The notes below the pieces were generated by a model. The model had not been told where the DNA came from and did no database searches. It worked only from the letters and a program-made list of their open reading frames with translations. The position numbers and the translations under genes are program-made. Below are positions 11,013-22,766 of a stretch of 64,000 nucleotides of DNA, in pieces. The stretch comes from Ilyonectria destructans (Eukaryota; Ascomycota; Sordariomycetes; Hypocreales; Nectriaceae): the NCBI GenBank assembly GCA_020740775.1, contig JAHEWK010000008.1, positions 2,232,001 to 2,296,000 on the forward strand, in the 5' to 3' direction. Numbering within the stretch: position 1 is the first letter of the stretch; every line of letters begins with the position of its first letter.

Positions 11013-13583
11013 CTTCAAAACACCGCGCAATGCTCGACTTTCTTGGGTGTCTGGGATGTTCGATCGGTGCCGATTGCGAGAGAGTTGTGAAATGGAAAGC
11101 CGGTTTGAAGCCCAAGGCCAGCAGGTGGAAAATTGTTGTCACATCTTGACGGGGCGGAAGGAAGGAAGGCACCAGGTGCGGGAAGGAGCACCCAGCGAGC
11201 ACCGACCAACATTGGACAACGAGAAAGGTGAAGAATGAGAGAAGGCAGGGAATTGTTAGAGAAATACTTTTTTCCAGATACATTCTGTGTTGCAAAAAAA
11301 CATCTTGTATTTCTTCTCGAGAGCGTATTAGTTTCCAAGTCATTGCCATCAAGTTGGGAGGCACTCACTTGGCAAGATTCAGATGGCACACTCCAGTTTC
11401 GCAGCACTGTCTGCCTGTAATTGCTCACCCCCTCAGAATTGCTTTATGACCACTTATTTTCATGTCACAGTCTCGGGTTTATGGCACGCACTTTCGCATC
11501 TTGGGTGATTCCATATCGCGAGCGGTTTCGTATCGCCTAGCGCAGCCAGCGTAGGGTGTCCGCGACAGCTTATGAACCACCACATCGTGTGCTGGCTTCT
11601 TTATTTGTGATGAAACGACCAAGTGGTCTTATTGTTGTAGACGTTCCGATGTGATGAGCGTTGGTTTGTTGAAGCTGGGAATGTGTGGTGGTGGAGGTTT
11701 CTTGATTGTTGGAGATGGGTAATCTCAGTGATAGTGTGAATCACAGCGTGCTACCGCAGACGAGCTTCTTCAGTGCTCACAAGAGACAGAACCTGTCGTC
11801 TTCATACTTGTTGAAACGTAGCGCACGAAATAATCGCTTCAATCTCAACAACACTTGTCAGCGCAAGTCGGTAAACTCGAGCGAACCACACCAAGGAGGC
11901 AACAAAAGCCAGTAAGGCCATCAAGACATACTTTGAGTTCTTCTAGAGAGCCCCCATACCAATCTCTGCAGCCCAGAGGTAAATCTTGGACGAGCAGCCA
12001 ACATAATAATGTGGTACCATCTAATCCTGGCGCTAATTCGGAAAGCAGAGGATGCAGTACAGATGAGTTTCGCAAGAAGTGAGTGAGACATACTTTGCAA
12101 GTACCTAAGTTTAATCTCCCATCTTTTCTTCAAAATCACGAGGTGATCGAGACCGAGCAAGAGACGTGTAGAATGCAAGAGCGGGAGCGCAACTCCGGAG
12201 ATGTCGGCTATTTTCGCAAGATGTAAGCCTTACGATGTAATAAGATAGACTTCGGTGATCTTCGATCACTCCTCAACGATTGTCTGGAGCAAGACGATTT
12301 CGCATTTATATTTCGACTGTATCTCAATTTCATGGATTAAAAAACACAAGACCCAATGTCTGCACTTCATGAAAGAGTAGGCATATGACTACTGCGAAAT
12401 TGACGTTCCCCAACCCTACTCGGATATTTGATCCAATGTCCGCATCTTTTGTAAAGAGTAGGCGTGTGACTATTGCGAAATTGACGTTCCCCTACCCTGC
12501 TTGGATATTTGATCCAGTGTCATTCATCTCGGCGTCAGTAGTGGCGCTCTTGGGCCAGAAGTTCATGGGACTTGGCAGAGTATTGCAGTTATCTGTAGCA
12601 CAAAATGCCCATCGTATATACCCTACGCGGGCGGGGGTGATATTAGGACATGGTCCTAGGGAGGATTAGAACTTTGGACAGGGTGAAGACAGATGCAACC
12701 TGGTGTGAATCCTGAATAGAGCTGGACAAGGGTGACATTGAAGTTATGCTTTGCACAATCACAATGAGCTGGAATGCGACATAATTGCAGTACTAACAAT
12801 TATCCCAGAGTTTCCCAGGCGATGTGGAAGTTTGCGATTGCTCTTCGGCTGAGTATGGTTCTGTTGGTGAACAGGGTTGTTTTGTCCACATCGTCTCTTG
12901 CACGAAAATTAGTGTCGCTCGACAGCGCTACTTATTCCACAGCGTTGTCTAAGTAGCATCAATCCACACTGTCGCAAAGTATGTCGAAGATGCATCTAAT
13001 GTGATTTATCGTACTTATGTCGATGTCACTTATTAAGTTCTATAGCAGCTTATATTGACGTCTAAATACTATGTGGCTTTTCGCATCTAATGTGTTGGAC
13101 CTGTCTATGTTGATGGCAATTGTAATCTGCGCTCAAAAGGGCCCTACTGCCATAAACCAATATATAACCTGGATTGATAAGTCTAATAGCACTGGCGACC
13201 TGGCGACTTAAGGTGATACCGATAAAAATTATTGTTGGATTTCGCAGTATGCTTGGTAGCAAATAATGAGTAATAGTGAAAGATCAATTGTTCTGAGCTG
13301 TAAAAACTAAGCGATCCATATAAGAATGGTTTCATATCTTCATCATGTCTTGACGAGGTGAAAAATACCGCCCCAGTTAAAACTTCAAGATGATGCCATC
13401 TGCCCAGATATACCTAATCCCATGTATTCCATGTATCCCTGTCTCCCAGGTATCCCATTTAGAGATTCAACTGCCATAATCTGCCCAGAGAAAACCATCA
13501 TTGAGGAGCATCATCAAACTCCATAAAGCAAAAACATAAACGCCAGCTCACCCTTTCCCCTACTCTGACTTTCAATCCCAGAA
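11013..13583. other. Intergenic, heptamer-dense
   Basis: No supportable gene. The stretch from 11700 back to 11013 (reverse sense) resembles a CA/CC-rich leader for the GIY-YIG gene. A plus-strand frame at 11855-12082 ends near a GTGAGT donor and could be an isolated exon, but no partner exon was found. Ten heptamers lie here, five of them between 12068 and 12480. Confidence 0.4.
12349..12523 (+). repeat. 81-bp imperfect tandem repeat
   Basis: About 2.2 copies with a period of 81 bases: the AAAGAGTAGGC segment recurs at 12372 and 12453, and the ATCCAATGTC segment recurs around 12350, 12431 and 12511 with substitutions. Each full unit contains one TGCGAAA heptamer (12393, 12474), so local duplication contributes one extra copy to the motif count. 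Confidence 0.7.
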
Positions 13584-15113
13584 CTAAAAGTCCAGAAGAA
13601 AGAGACGGAGAATCTTGAAACTGCCAATCTCAAGATCGCGAGTCTGGATTGAACGTAAAGTGTCAAGAACCCGCACAAAGAACTCATCATTGTAAATCCC
13701 ATCAAGATCCAGGTTATTCTTTGCAATCGAGACTGCAAATGACCGGGAACTAAACTCCCCAAACCGTTCCAAGATTGCTCTAGCTGTAGCAAAGGAATAC
13801 TGAGAACGTAGACAGTCATGAACCAGTCCATTGTCATACTTTCGAAGCCAAATAATGAAATCTTTAACCTTCATGATGCCAAATTTCGGAGGCTTGGATG
13901 TCGGGTTGAGGCCAAGTAGACAAATGAATCGGGGAATAATTATGCGGAAACATCCTTGAATGACATCTTCTTCGCCTTCAAGGAATAGAGCCTTCAGAGA
14001 CTTCAGCTCACAGTCAAGAGTTTCTGCAATGAGGCATGTCAATCTTGTAGTAAGGAGGGAATCAATTCGAAGATCTTCAAGTTGAGAATCCGGGATAACA
14101 GCAGGAAGATCGGTGAACAGACTTGGGTCGAGTGGCTGTACTCTTTCGGAAGTAACCCAATTCAAAATGCAGCCGCAGAAGCCGGCGATTCGCTCTTGAG
14201 GGGTTTTCGAACTATGACTTTCCGGGATGAAGGGACTGAAAGGTATTTTGCTTCTACTGTCCTGAGTTTGGATGCTGGGGTAGACACATCCTTTGCTTCC
14301 ACTGTCCTGAGTTTGGATGCTGGGATAGACACATCCTTTGCTTCCACTGTCCTGAGTTTGGATGTCGGGATAGACACATCCTTCGCTCCCACTGTCCCGA
14401 GTTTGGATGCCTGGGAATGTCTGATCCTCGTGATTTCTTTTCGCAGTGGGATCCGAGGGGTGATCGTCATAGTGCCCCGTATCATTCTCGGAATCAGTAT
14501 CCTTTGCCGTATAAAACGTGGCATCAGTGTCATCATCCTCATCGGGCCCAGCTGTCCTGGCCTTCTTCTTTGCCTTCACTTCCTGGAAACTGCCTTTTCG
14601 CTTCTTTGGGACTGACAGAGTGCGAGGCTTCTTCGGAGTCGACGTTTTGGCTGGCTTCCGAGTTGGTGTCTTCTTTGGCGTTGCTGGGATAAGATCGAGT
14701 TCGGTTCGATGCGAATGTTCAGGTTTGATGTTGTCGGGGACAGAACCGCCTTCGTACTCCTTGTTGATCAGAGTGAGGAACTTCTTCTTCATGTACTTGT
14801 CCTCATTCCTCAGGGGAACCTGAAACTTCTGGTCGTTGTCTTGATTCCGGAGCTCAGCGGCTCCACGACGGTAGAGGCGAATCAACGGAGGGTTGAGATC
14901 AGCCAGTGCCATCCATTCCTTCGGGAGGTACTCCTCTGAAAAATCCTTCATGCCCATCAAGGAAGCGAGGTACTCGGTAGGTGGAGGAAGCAGGTCGATA
15001 TTTATAACCCCATTGTTCTTTTTCGCATCCTTGAGAGCAGCGACGCAATTGGCCTTGAACGTTCGGTACCAGGTGGACTTGGCCTTGAAGTACTTCTCGT
15101 ATATTGGTGGCAT
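13584..15113 (-). CDS. Uncharacterised accessory family protein, member B
   Basis: Intact frame of 509 aa. Residues 4-122 match the N-terminal domain of the 8264 gene product at low identity (YxxYF, WYRTF, LASLMGMKD, LPKEW, AD, RRGAAELR, MKK, YEGG). A strongly basic stretch with TPKK/PKKP-type units follows (about 145-185), resembling minor-groove-binding tails; then an acidic stretch (190-230), then three and a half 15-residue repeats (238-288), then a C-terminal region of about 200 residues with Leu-rich helices. No known family is recognised. In the leader, an intron with a CTAAC branch ends TTTTAG directly against the ATG at 15113, as in member A. Upstream heptamers sit at 15650, 15735 and 15804; two lie in the coding sequence (14439, 15021). 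DNA binding is inferred from composition only. Confidence 0.7.
   Translation of the reverse strand: MPPIYEKYFKAKSTWYRTFKANCVAALKDAKKNNGVINIDLLPPPTEYLASLMGMKDFSEEYLPKEWMALADLNPPLIRLYRRGAAELRNQDNDQKFQVPLRNEDKYMKKKFLTLINKEYEGGSVPDNIKPEHSHRTELDLIPATPKKTPTRKPAKTSTPKKPRTLSVPKKRKGSFQEVKAKKKARTAGPDEDDDTDATFYTAKDTDSENDTGHYDDHPSDPTAKRNHEDQTFPGIQTRDSGSEGCVYPDIQTQDSGSKGCVYPSIQTQDSGSKGCVYPSIQTQDSRSKIPFSPFIPESHSSKTPQERIAGFCGCILNWVTSERVQPLDPSLFTDLPAVIPDSQLEDLRIDSLLTTRLTCLIAETLDCELKSLKALFLEGEEDVIQGCFRIIIPRFICLLGLNPTSKPPKFGIMKVKDFIIWLRKYDNGLVHDCLRSQYSFATARAILERFGEFSSRSFAVSIAKNNLDLDGIYNDEFFVRVLDTLRSIQTRDLEIGSFKILRLFLLDF
14256..14410 (-). repeat. 45-bp in-frame tandem repeat
   Basis: About 3.5 copies of a 45-base unit inside the 13584-15113 gene, encoding the 15-residue unit DSGSKGCVYPSIQTQ with small changes. 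The period keeps the reading frame, so copy number can vary without breaking the protein. Confidence 0.85.
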
Positions 15114-16385
15114 CTAAAAGACATATGTTAGACATGGGGTTTCAACTGAGGCGGAGCACAAGAGTGTGAAATCTGCAGCACTCTAGAAGCAAGGCGACCA
15201 GATAATGCGCAGAAGTCTCAAAGGAGTTGCATATGTGTAATTCCATGACTGACACTGAGAATCTGAGAAGCAATCGTTTGTCGCCAAGAAATCGGCTCTG
15301 AGAAACTGGAGAGTGGATGTTGAAGGTAAATGGCGATTCTCCTGGTGAACTCCAGATGCAGAGAAGATAGGCGGCATGTACACCACAACTGTTTGCTGAG
15401 AGGACAAGAAAGTGCATGAAACGAAGTTCTTAGTTCTGGAGATGAGTTCGATGCAGGATTTGACAATCGTTCTTGGCGGTGATGGCGCTGTTGTTGCAGG
15501 AGTAGAGTTGGAGTTAGGAGGTTGGGGTGTGGTTGTGATAATGTGGTGATGTTTGTTCCTCGGAATGGGGAGGAGCTACCTTAGTGCGCTGAATATCATA
15601 GCGGCATCTCTGTGTTAGAGTCACGGGACCTGCTATGATCAAGCTGTGTTTTCGCAGATGCGTAAAGCTCACAGTATTACTTGTAGGAATGTAGTTATTA
15701 TTATATCGATACGGCGAACGAGGCGACGGAGCCATTTCGCATGTAGAAATTAGGCTATCGACCGAGGCTACGATCTGCATGCAGTGATCCGAGTTATCCC
15801 AGATGCGAAAACGCACTGGCGATGATTATTTCTAGACGCCGTGTTCCAATTGACGACAATCTGTAATCAGTATAGCATATTAAAGTCTTTTATTGATGCA
15901 GAGGGATGCGATTTTCTAGCTTCCGAGTAATAATTCCAGGTGATATTAGACGCAATCTCTTAAGTGATATACTATTTTGAGCTTAGATGAAGTGGATGGC
16001 GATATTATAATGCAATAATTATTTATTTAAATATTTATTTAATAGCAGCTAATATATATACTCAAGCGCCAGTAGTAGAGCGATGAATATTTACTGTTTG
16101 CTATTCTTCCTCATAGTGGTCATACTTCTGGTGTAAGAGGGTTGATGATGTGTGAATGTGGTATCTGTGCTATACGTGAACTGCGAAATAACTAAACCAC
16201 CATGACTGACAGCTCTCCCTTGCGATATAACTCCAAATCCATATAACTTGACCTCTACTGGACATTGCCGTCACACTGCGAAATTCCAGGCAAAACTCCA
16301 GGCTCATCAAAAGCAAAGCAATATCATACCAGGTCCATCCCGCCTCTCTCCAGTCAGAGTGCGAAAAATAAAACTCCCTAGCTGT
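15114..16385. other. Intergenic with two heptamer clusters
   Basis: The first ~400 bases are the likely CA/CT-rich leader of the gene starting at 15113 (-). The rest is AT-rich with no ORF. Six heptamers lie in two triplets (15650, 15735, 15804 and 16182, 16277, 16360) with spacings of 69-95 bases. Confidence 0.5.
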
Positions 16386-17800
16386 TCATGCTACTGCGCC
16401 CTCCTCATCTGAATCCTCCGGGACAAAAAGATTTGGATCTTCATCAGGGTCGTGCACTTCCAACACCTTCTTCTCCCGCACTGCACGGAGTGCGTCTGGA
16501 AGGAGAGCCACGTCGACGTGCGAGTCCGGCACGAACTTCTGTAGCCTCTTCGAATTCGACAAGTTCTGAAACCGGTCGCTGAGAAACTTGGCTGTATACT
16601 CCTTACCAGCATCATCAGCATGGCATGTAGCTCCGCGGTTGACTCTCATTTTCACAAGCGCCGCCATCTCGATGTAGACAACTAGTACTGGTCAGGCAAA
16701 CAGCATTTCGCATTACATGTAGCGGACCACTCACTCTTGCACCATTTAGCGACTTTCTTCGAAGACTGCGGCAGGTTAATCTTCTTCTTGGTGAAATCGA
16801 ATATCTCGATAAACTCGTCCAGCTTGTAGAAGCTCTCCAGGTGTTGCTGGATGACGTTAAGCGCGGTTTGCCTTTTGAAGATTGGGAACTGTGAATCGAG
16901 CCGGCGAACGTGAATCTGGATTGATTGTAAGCAGGAGAACTTTGTTGGAGGAGTGTCGAGGCGGCATACGTAGAGGTTCTTGAAGGCATTGCAGCGCCAG
17001 CTGTTGATGTTGTTCTTGACCTTTGTCAGGCCTTCGCTCATTAGCACCATGTTGTCTACACCCTCAATAGAGCCAAGATGGTACTGGACGATGTCTTTCG
17101 CCATACTGTCATTGAACGTGCATAAGAAAGAGATTCTAGTGCTGGTCTCCAGGCTGTGGAAAATCGTCTTGATGGTGTGGTCGAGAGACAGTCTGATGTT
17201 GCGGTGTTGTCCACGCTTCCGTCGCCCGTTTTTGTCCAGAAGCTTCTCGATTATTTCGTCGCTGTCGGCCTAAATGCGAAAACACATGTCAGTTAACTGC
17301 TGCACAGGTCAAATCACGGAGCTGGTATACCTCGTCTTCAGCAGTCCCTTGGTCACTATGGTCCTCGTCAAGTTCGGAGTACAGTTCCTGGCTCTCCTGA
17401 TTCTCGACAAGTTGGTCCCGCTGGTCTTCCGCATCACAGTCCTCGTCCGGTTCGTGTCGTGGTTCTGGTCCGCTCAAAGCTGGGTCGACTCCAGTATGTT
17501 AGCGTCGAAGCGCGTCGAGGAGTGACGATACACACCAATGATGTCGGCGTTGTTCTCCTGGTAGCCGTGTCGGGGAGGAGATGGAGCTCGAGACTGAACG
17601 CGACTGGAAAAACTGCGGATGGAGCCAGTGGAACGAGGTTCCAGCGCTTTCTGTCGACGCCGAGACGTCGGGGATTCTCGAGTCCGCGGGACCGAGTCGG
17701 AGGGTGCGCTTCTTTTATTGCGGTTGACGACGGGTGTTGCGTATCGAGGCTGCTGCGCCGTCGTGGACGCGATGCCTGGGAGGTTGCCGATGTTTGCCAT
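16386..17800 (-). CDS. Orphan five-exon gene, function unknown
   Basis: ATG at 17800, stop at 16386; four introns with clean GT/AG ends join to a frame of about 396 aa. Residues 1-88 are basic and Ser/Pro/Arg rich. Residues 89-138 are highly acidic (Asp/Glu/Gln). Residues 139-300 look folded, with helices containing LSLDHTIKTIF and WRCNAFKNLY. The tail is acidic and ends in DSDEEGAVA. No family is recognised. Two introns carry the heptamer: the intron at 17271-17330, where it sits 4-10 bases from the acceptor, and the one at 16682-16734. The splice junctions all keep frame, which supports a functional gene. The acidic/basic layout would suit a nuclear adaptor, but that is inference. Confidence 0.65.
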
Positions 17801-18177
17801 CGTCTGTGATGATGCAGACGACAGTTTGGAGTGAAGTGATGGGGGCGACGAGAAATCATTTTCTCTGCCCTCCTAGAAGATGCGGTGGAAGGTGCCACCT
17901 GCATACGGCGTGGTGAAGTTGGAGGAGGAGTGCCGGGAGGTGATGCTGAATGGCGCTTTATCTGCTCCAGCCACTAAAACCTGGCGACGGGCGGCTGCGA
18001 AAAATGCTCCACTCTACTGCCCACTGCGAACCTTGGTCCTTCTGCAGACACCACCCCACCAAGAAGAGCATTGGTAAGAAACCACTTTGCAACCCTTGCT
18101 ACAGACTAGATATATATCTGGAGATGTCCCGATAATATGCTAATACCATTCTATAGGTGACATTTATCTCCTGCACA

Positions 18178-21100
18178 ATGTCATATCGGAGAGTGCGTCG
18201 CCTTGAATTCACCATCCCATCCCTTCGCGATCCGCGTGGGGTTCCAGTACGGGCATCTCGCAGGCGTGGAGATAGTGAGCTGGCGAATGATGTGCCAACT
18301 CCAACCCAACATCAAGTGCGAAACCCCTCGAAACTTCCCTCTGCTGCAGCAGACCGCGTTGACGGAGAGCAAGACGCGCCTAAAGCCGACCGAGGTTCCG
18401 ACTGCGGAAACCGAACCGGAGTCGAGCGTTGGCTCAATGACATTGCACGGGACCCCGCCGACGAAGTTCATGACTACCGCAGGTCTCGATAACGGCGACG
18501 CGGGATGGGGCCTCGACGCTCCTGAGGATTACGATAGCGGGAACAGCGAAATTTTAAATGATCCCGAGAATGCACTCCAGGTAATAGAGCAGGTTTTCGC
18601 AAACATCGCCGTCGACTTGCCCAATAACAACATTGACGGCGATAGCGGGTCTGCTCGCCCTGCAACAGCAGCTCATGTCCTCGACACGCCTGCCATACAC
18701 GCCGAAACCACCACACCAGGAGACGAAGTCGAGTACGATAGGGTCTCATACATTTGCGATGAATAACACGATGCCAGACATTCAGAACCTGATGACGTCG
18801 GTTTCGATGTCCTCGATTCGCCTCTCGATGAAAGCCTGGCGTTGCAGCCAAACCATCGCAATAGCGCCAACTCCTCGCGTTCTGGTAACAATTCACCAAA
18901 CACAATGCTACATTCCGAGCCGCTTTCCCATTCTAGACGACCGCTGGACGACCCAACAACAGAAGAAGTTCATACTCCAACATTTCCATGCCTGTCCGCG
19001 TTCGAGGGTGCTCTGATGCTGTGGGAGCAGCAACATCATGTTTCGCGACAGGGTCATCGAGAACTGGTCGAGGTTCTTCAGATGGTTTCTGATGTGAAGG
19101 AACTTCGTTCATTACCTGTCTATAAGGACACGCTTAGCTGACGTCTCCAGAAGAGTCTACCACTACTTCCCCTCCGCCGTCGAACGTTAGCCCTGGATAT
19201 GTCGGTTATGCCGTCCAGAAGCAAGCCAACCGAGGATGTTCTCTCGTTTGACCTCAGAGTTGTGCTTCAAATATTTTTATCGTCACCGCAGAATATGAGC
19301 CTTGTGTATCGCGGCATGGCGAAATTAGTCGAAGGCTCTGTCAAGGAGCCATGGGAGGCGAGATGGTGGGGCGAATCAATCCGCACAACGTCGGGGCATT
19401 GCATCAAGGATGCCACCGGACATCCCCTGTGGCCGTCTGATTGCATTTGGTGGCGCTGCGACAACGCCGAGTGCGAAAAGCAGCATATTGGGAGGATCAC
19501 TTGGTGTGGTCATGACTTCACGGGCCGATCGAACTTCGAAGGCAGGCCGACATTGCGCGTGCAGGAGATGTTTTCGACGCTGAGCCTTCCCCGACTGCTG
19601 TTCGAATTGAAGGACCAGGCGAACTTCCACGATGCCATAGAAGAAACAAGCGTCCCACTCCAGACCCAAGAGAAACTTTCAGCTCCCCAAGAACTTGTCA
19701 TCATGTTCGATCAGGACCAGCTCATCAGCCCCGCCCAAATTGCCGGTCGTCTCTCCGATGTCTATATCGACTACGACTACGACCAAACGAAACAGCCAGC
19801 GGAACCACCGCTGTCGCACAACTTTACCATCCGTTTCATCTTTTCAATGTCACAACAACGGTTTCGGTCAGTCAAATTAACAACCCCACTCCGCGCTGAG
19901 AAGGAGATCATGGTATTTGGTCGCAAATATTTAGAGGAGAAGTTTTCTGATGCTTCCATGATCTCGCTCCCATTCTTTCTCTTTGTCGACGCATTTGGAC
20001 TGTACCGAAATATGTACTATGTACCGCTCACTCATGGGGTTTTACCCTATTCCACAGTTTCTAGAAAAGCAACATCGCGATCGCCGAAAGAGTGTCATCC
20101 CACTCGCACTTGGACCGTTTGGCACAAAGACTACTGAAACGTTTGAGTCTTTGGCGCAGCTGATCAGTTTGGATAACGGCATGGAAATGGAGATTAATGG
20201 CAGACAAATATTTGTTTGTTCATTTATCGGCGCAATTCTCGGCGACATGCCCAGCCAACAACTTCTCTCGGGGTGTCTTGGGCCAAGGGCGAACAGATCT
20301 TGTCGATACTGCTTAACAACGAAAGATGAACTTTCAAATCTCGGATATCATATCGTGGAGTTTGGGAGATACAGCGAACAACTGCGTCGTGACTTTAATC
20401 GAGTCCGGGCTATCCCTAGTAAGGTGGCACGACAGAAGGCGCTCAAGGATCTCGGGCTCCATAATAAGTGGGATCTGAAGGTTCTAGGTTCGTCTAACGG
20501 TGGTGCGCAGATGGAGTTACACTAACGATTGGACAAGATTCGCTCTTCCCCTGTCTTGATCCAAGACAAAGTCGGCCAGTCGATGCAGCTCATTCAGAAT
20601 ACCAGAGCATTGCGAAAACTCTTTACGCCCTCATATTCGATGAGCCTGGCATATTCACCCAAACAGCATTAGAAGACTTCTCTAAAGTGTTCAATACTTT
20701 TCCATTCCCACCTGGATGGAAGCAACTCCAGTCCCCCACCCGACATTTACTTTCATGGCGTATGCGAGTGCGCTCGAGGCGCAATTATTCTCCCCATCAT
20801 ATTCCGAGTCTGGCTCAAGAGGAACCATATCAAGAAGGACATGCAGGTTTCATTGGAGCAACGTGCCCGTGATTATTTTCGGTTCGAGATGTTCACTCAT
20901 GATGCCCGAAGGTTTAGCTGCGTCGAATGGTTAACAGCAGCATGTTGGGTTTTTGCCAAATCAGTTCTTTCTGTATGCAGTCCATTCTCATACTCAGATG
21001 CCAACTTCCAACAAGCTATAGTGGACGGACGCAAAGCAGTACAATTCATTGTTCAGTCATGTATTACAGCAAAGCATCTAGCAGAACGCAAAAGTAAGTT

Positions 21101-22340
21101 CATCCACATTCTATTTATCACAAGATTTAAAATATCTTGATCGAATGCAAAATTAACCTGGTTTCAGGAAACGCAACCACTGCAGCAAAGAAACGCCAAA
21201 CTCAACTTACTGGGGCCCCAAGTATTATCAGCGATGTAGCCACGACAACTGCAGACAGTCTGATTCTGTCGGAAGTGGGAAATCCTGGTGCTAGCGACGC
21301 TTCATCCAGGGGAGGCGCAGCAAAAGAATATGGTCTTGCAATCAAAATGAAACTCCCAAATATCCATACCGGACTCCATCTCCAAGAAGTCGCCCAGGAG
21401 TACGGCGGGTGTAACATGGTGTTCACGCTTCTTGAAGAGGATAAACACAGGTATGTAATTATCGCTCTGGCATCATCTTCTGCTCCTAATCTTCTCCTCT
21501 TCTAGAGAATACAAATCGGACATCCTCGCGACAAACTTCCACAATGCTGCCGCTACGTTAATTAAGCGGGAAAACTTCCGACTCACCATCGCGTTTCTAT
21601 TTGACAATTGTTTTCAAGATTCTCATCCGGAGATTCATAGAATATTCCAATCTGTTTATAAGAGCTGTCCAAGCCTGGCCGCTTCTCTGGATCATCGATA
21701 TGGAGAAGGTGAGGAGAGTTTGGCTGACACGTCAGAAGTGCCGCTCGTAGGCGACGAGCGCCACATGCGCCCGCTCGCTCTGAAACGGATTCTCATTGCG
21801 AAATCTAACGTCGATGCAGTCATATTCGTCGGCGTGCAGTTTCCAAAGGACCTAGATGACCAACATCCGTTCATCGTCCAACTGCGAAATTCCTATCGCC
21901 AGGACTACAACGTCCCAGCAATAACGCACTTTGAGAAGAACGCATTCCAGTGGAGCCAAAGGATTTCTTTCGCACCGAGGTAATCCCCATATTCTCCCAC
22001 TCGGCAATCGCCAATCATACTTACATATTGGGGTAGTCATCAAAAGCGAGTTTGTTTCAGCGTCGGAGACTTCATTTGTGTCAGATCTAAATTTGCCCGC
22101 CTTGAAGGATTGTTCGTCCATGCCCGAGCGACACAACGATATCTGTTCGCGGTAGTGGAGTATGCACAGATAAGACAGACGGGAGAAACAAAGGAGTTGG
22201 TTCTGGAGACGGATATTTATGAACTTAACGGGCAGCGTGAGATTATTGGTCTCCCAGCGATTATGGAAGATCACATCTGGATGATACCACGATATGACAG
22301 TAGCCTTCTATTTATTAATTACAATGTGTCATTCTTGTAA
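18178..22340 (+). pseudogene. Decayed Tnp2/CACTA-like transposase
   Basis: A long transposase-like sequence with the pattern I associate with fungal Tnp2-type proteins: FFLFVDAFGLYRNMY, then LGPFGTK, ILGDMPSQQ, a CRYC pair, VDAAHSEYQ and a late VGDF...YLFAVVEYAQ stretch. It is broken in several ways. A TAA at 18764-18766 and a TGA at 19139-19141 interrupt an otherwise continuous frame; each is one C-to-T change from CAA or CGA. A 7-bp tandem duplication (TATGTAC at 20011-20017 and 20018-20024) shifts the frame, and further shifts lie near 20525 and 20750. Downstream introns at about 21094, 21452 and 21979 still splice well. A leader intron precedes the ATG at 18178. Seven heptamers lie within it. 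The KDZ group is an alternative family. Confidence 0.7.
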
Positions 22341-22766
22341 CAATTGGGTTATATTCGGGGAGAGCAGTAGATCTAAGTTGATATTTTTCGCATCCACCAA
22401 TCCAGCTTTAACTGCATCCTCCCTCAGGCCAGTTGCACAATAAACATTCTCAGCTCAGTGACCACTAACCTCAACTGACTTTTCGATGTAGAATAAAGCA
22501 TGCCCATAGGAATCAAATCATCACCAGGCCAGGCCAACTACATCCGCACTCAGGCTGTAAGTTTCGCATCCTAAACATACCCCAATGCCGGAGCCACTCG
22601 CTTGCTCAACCACCAGAGCCGCAGGAAGCCATTCAGACACACGGCTTCGCCTGCCCCTTGTCTTCACCTCTCCTCGCGCCTTCCTCACTGCGAAACTCCA
22701 GACCGTATGTCTCCTCCCTGTCGCGCGTCCTAGAGTCTTCCCTTCTGGTCAATCGTTTCTGAAATC

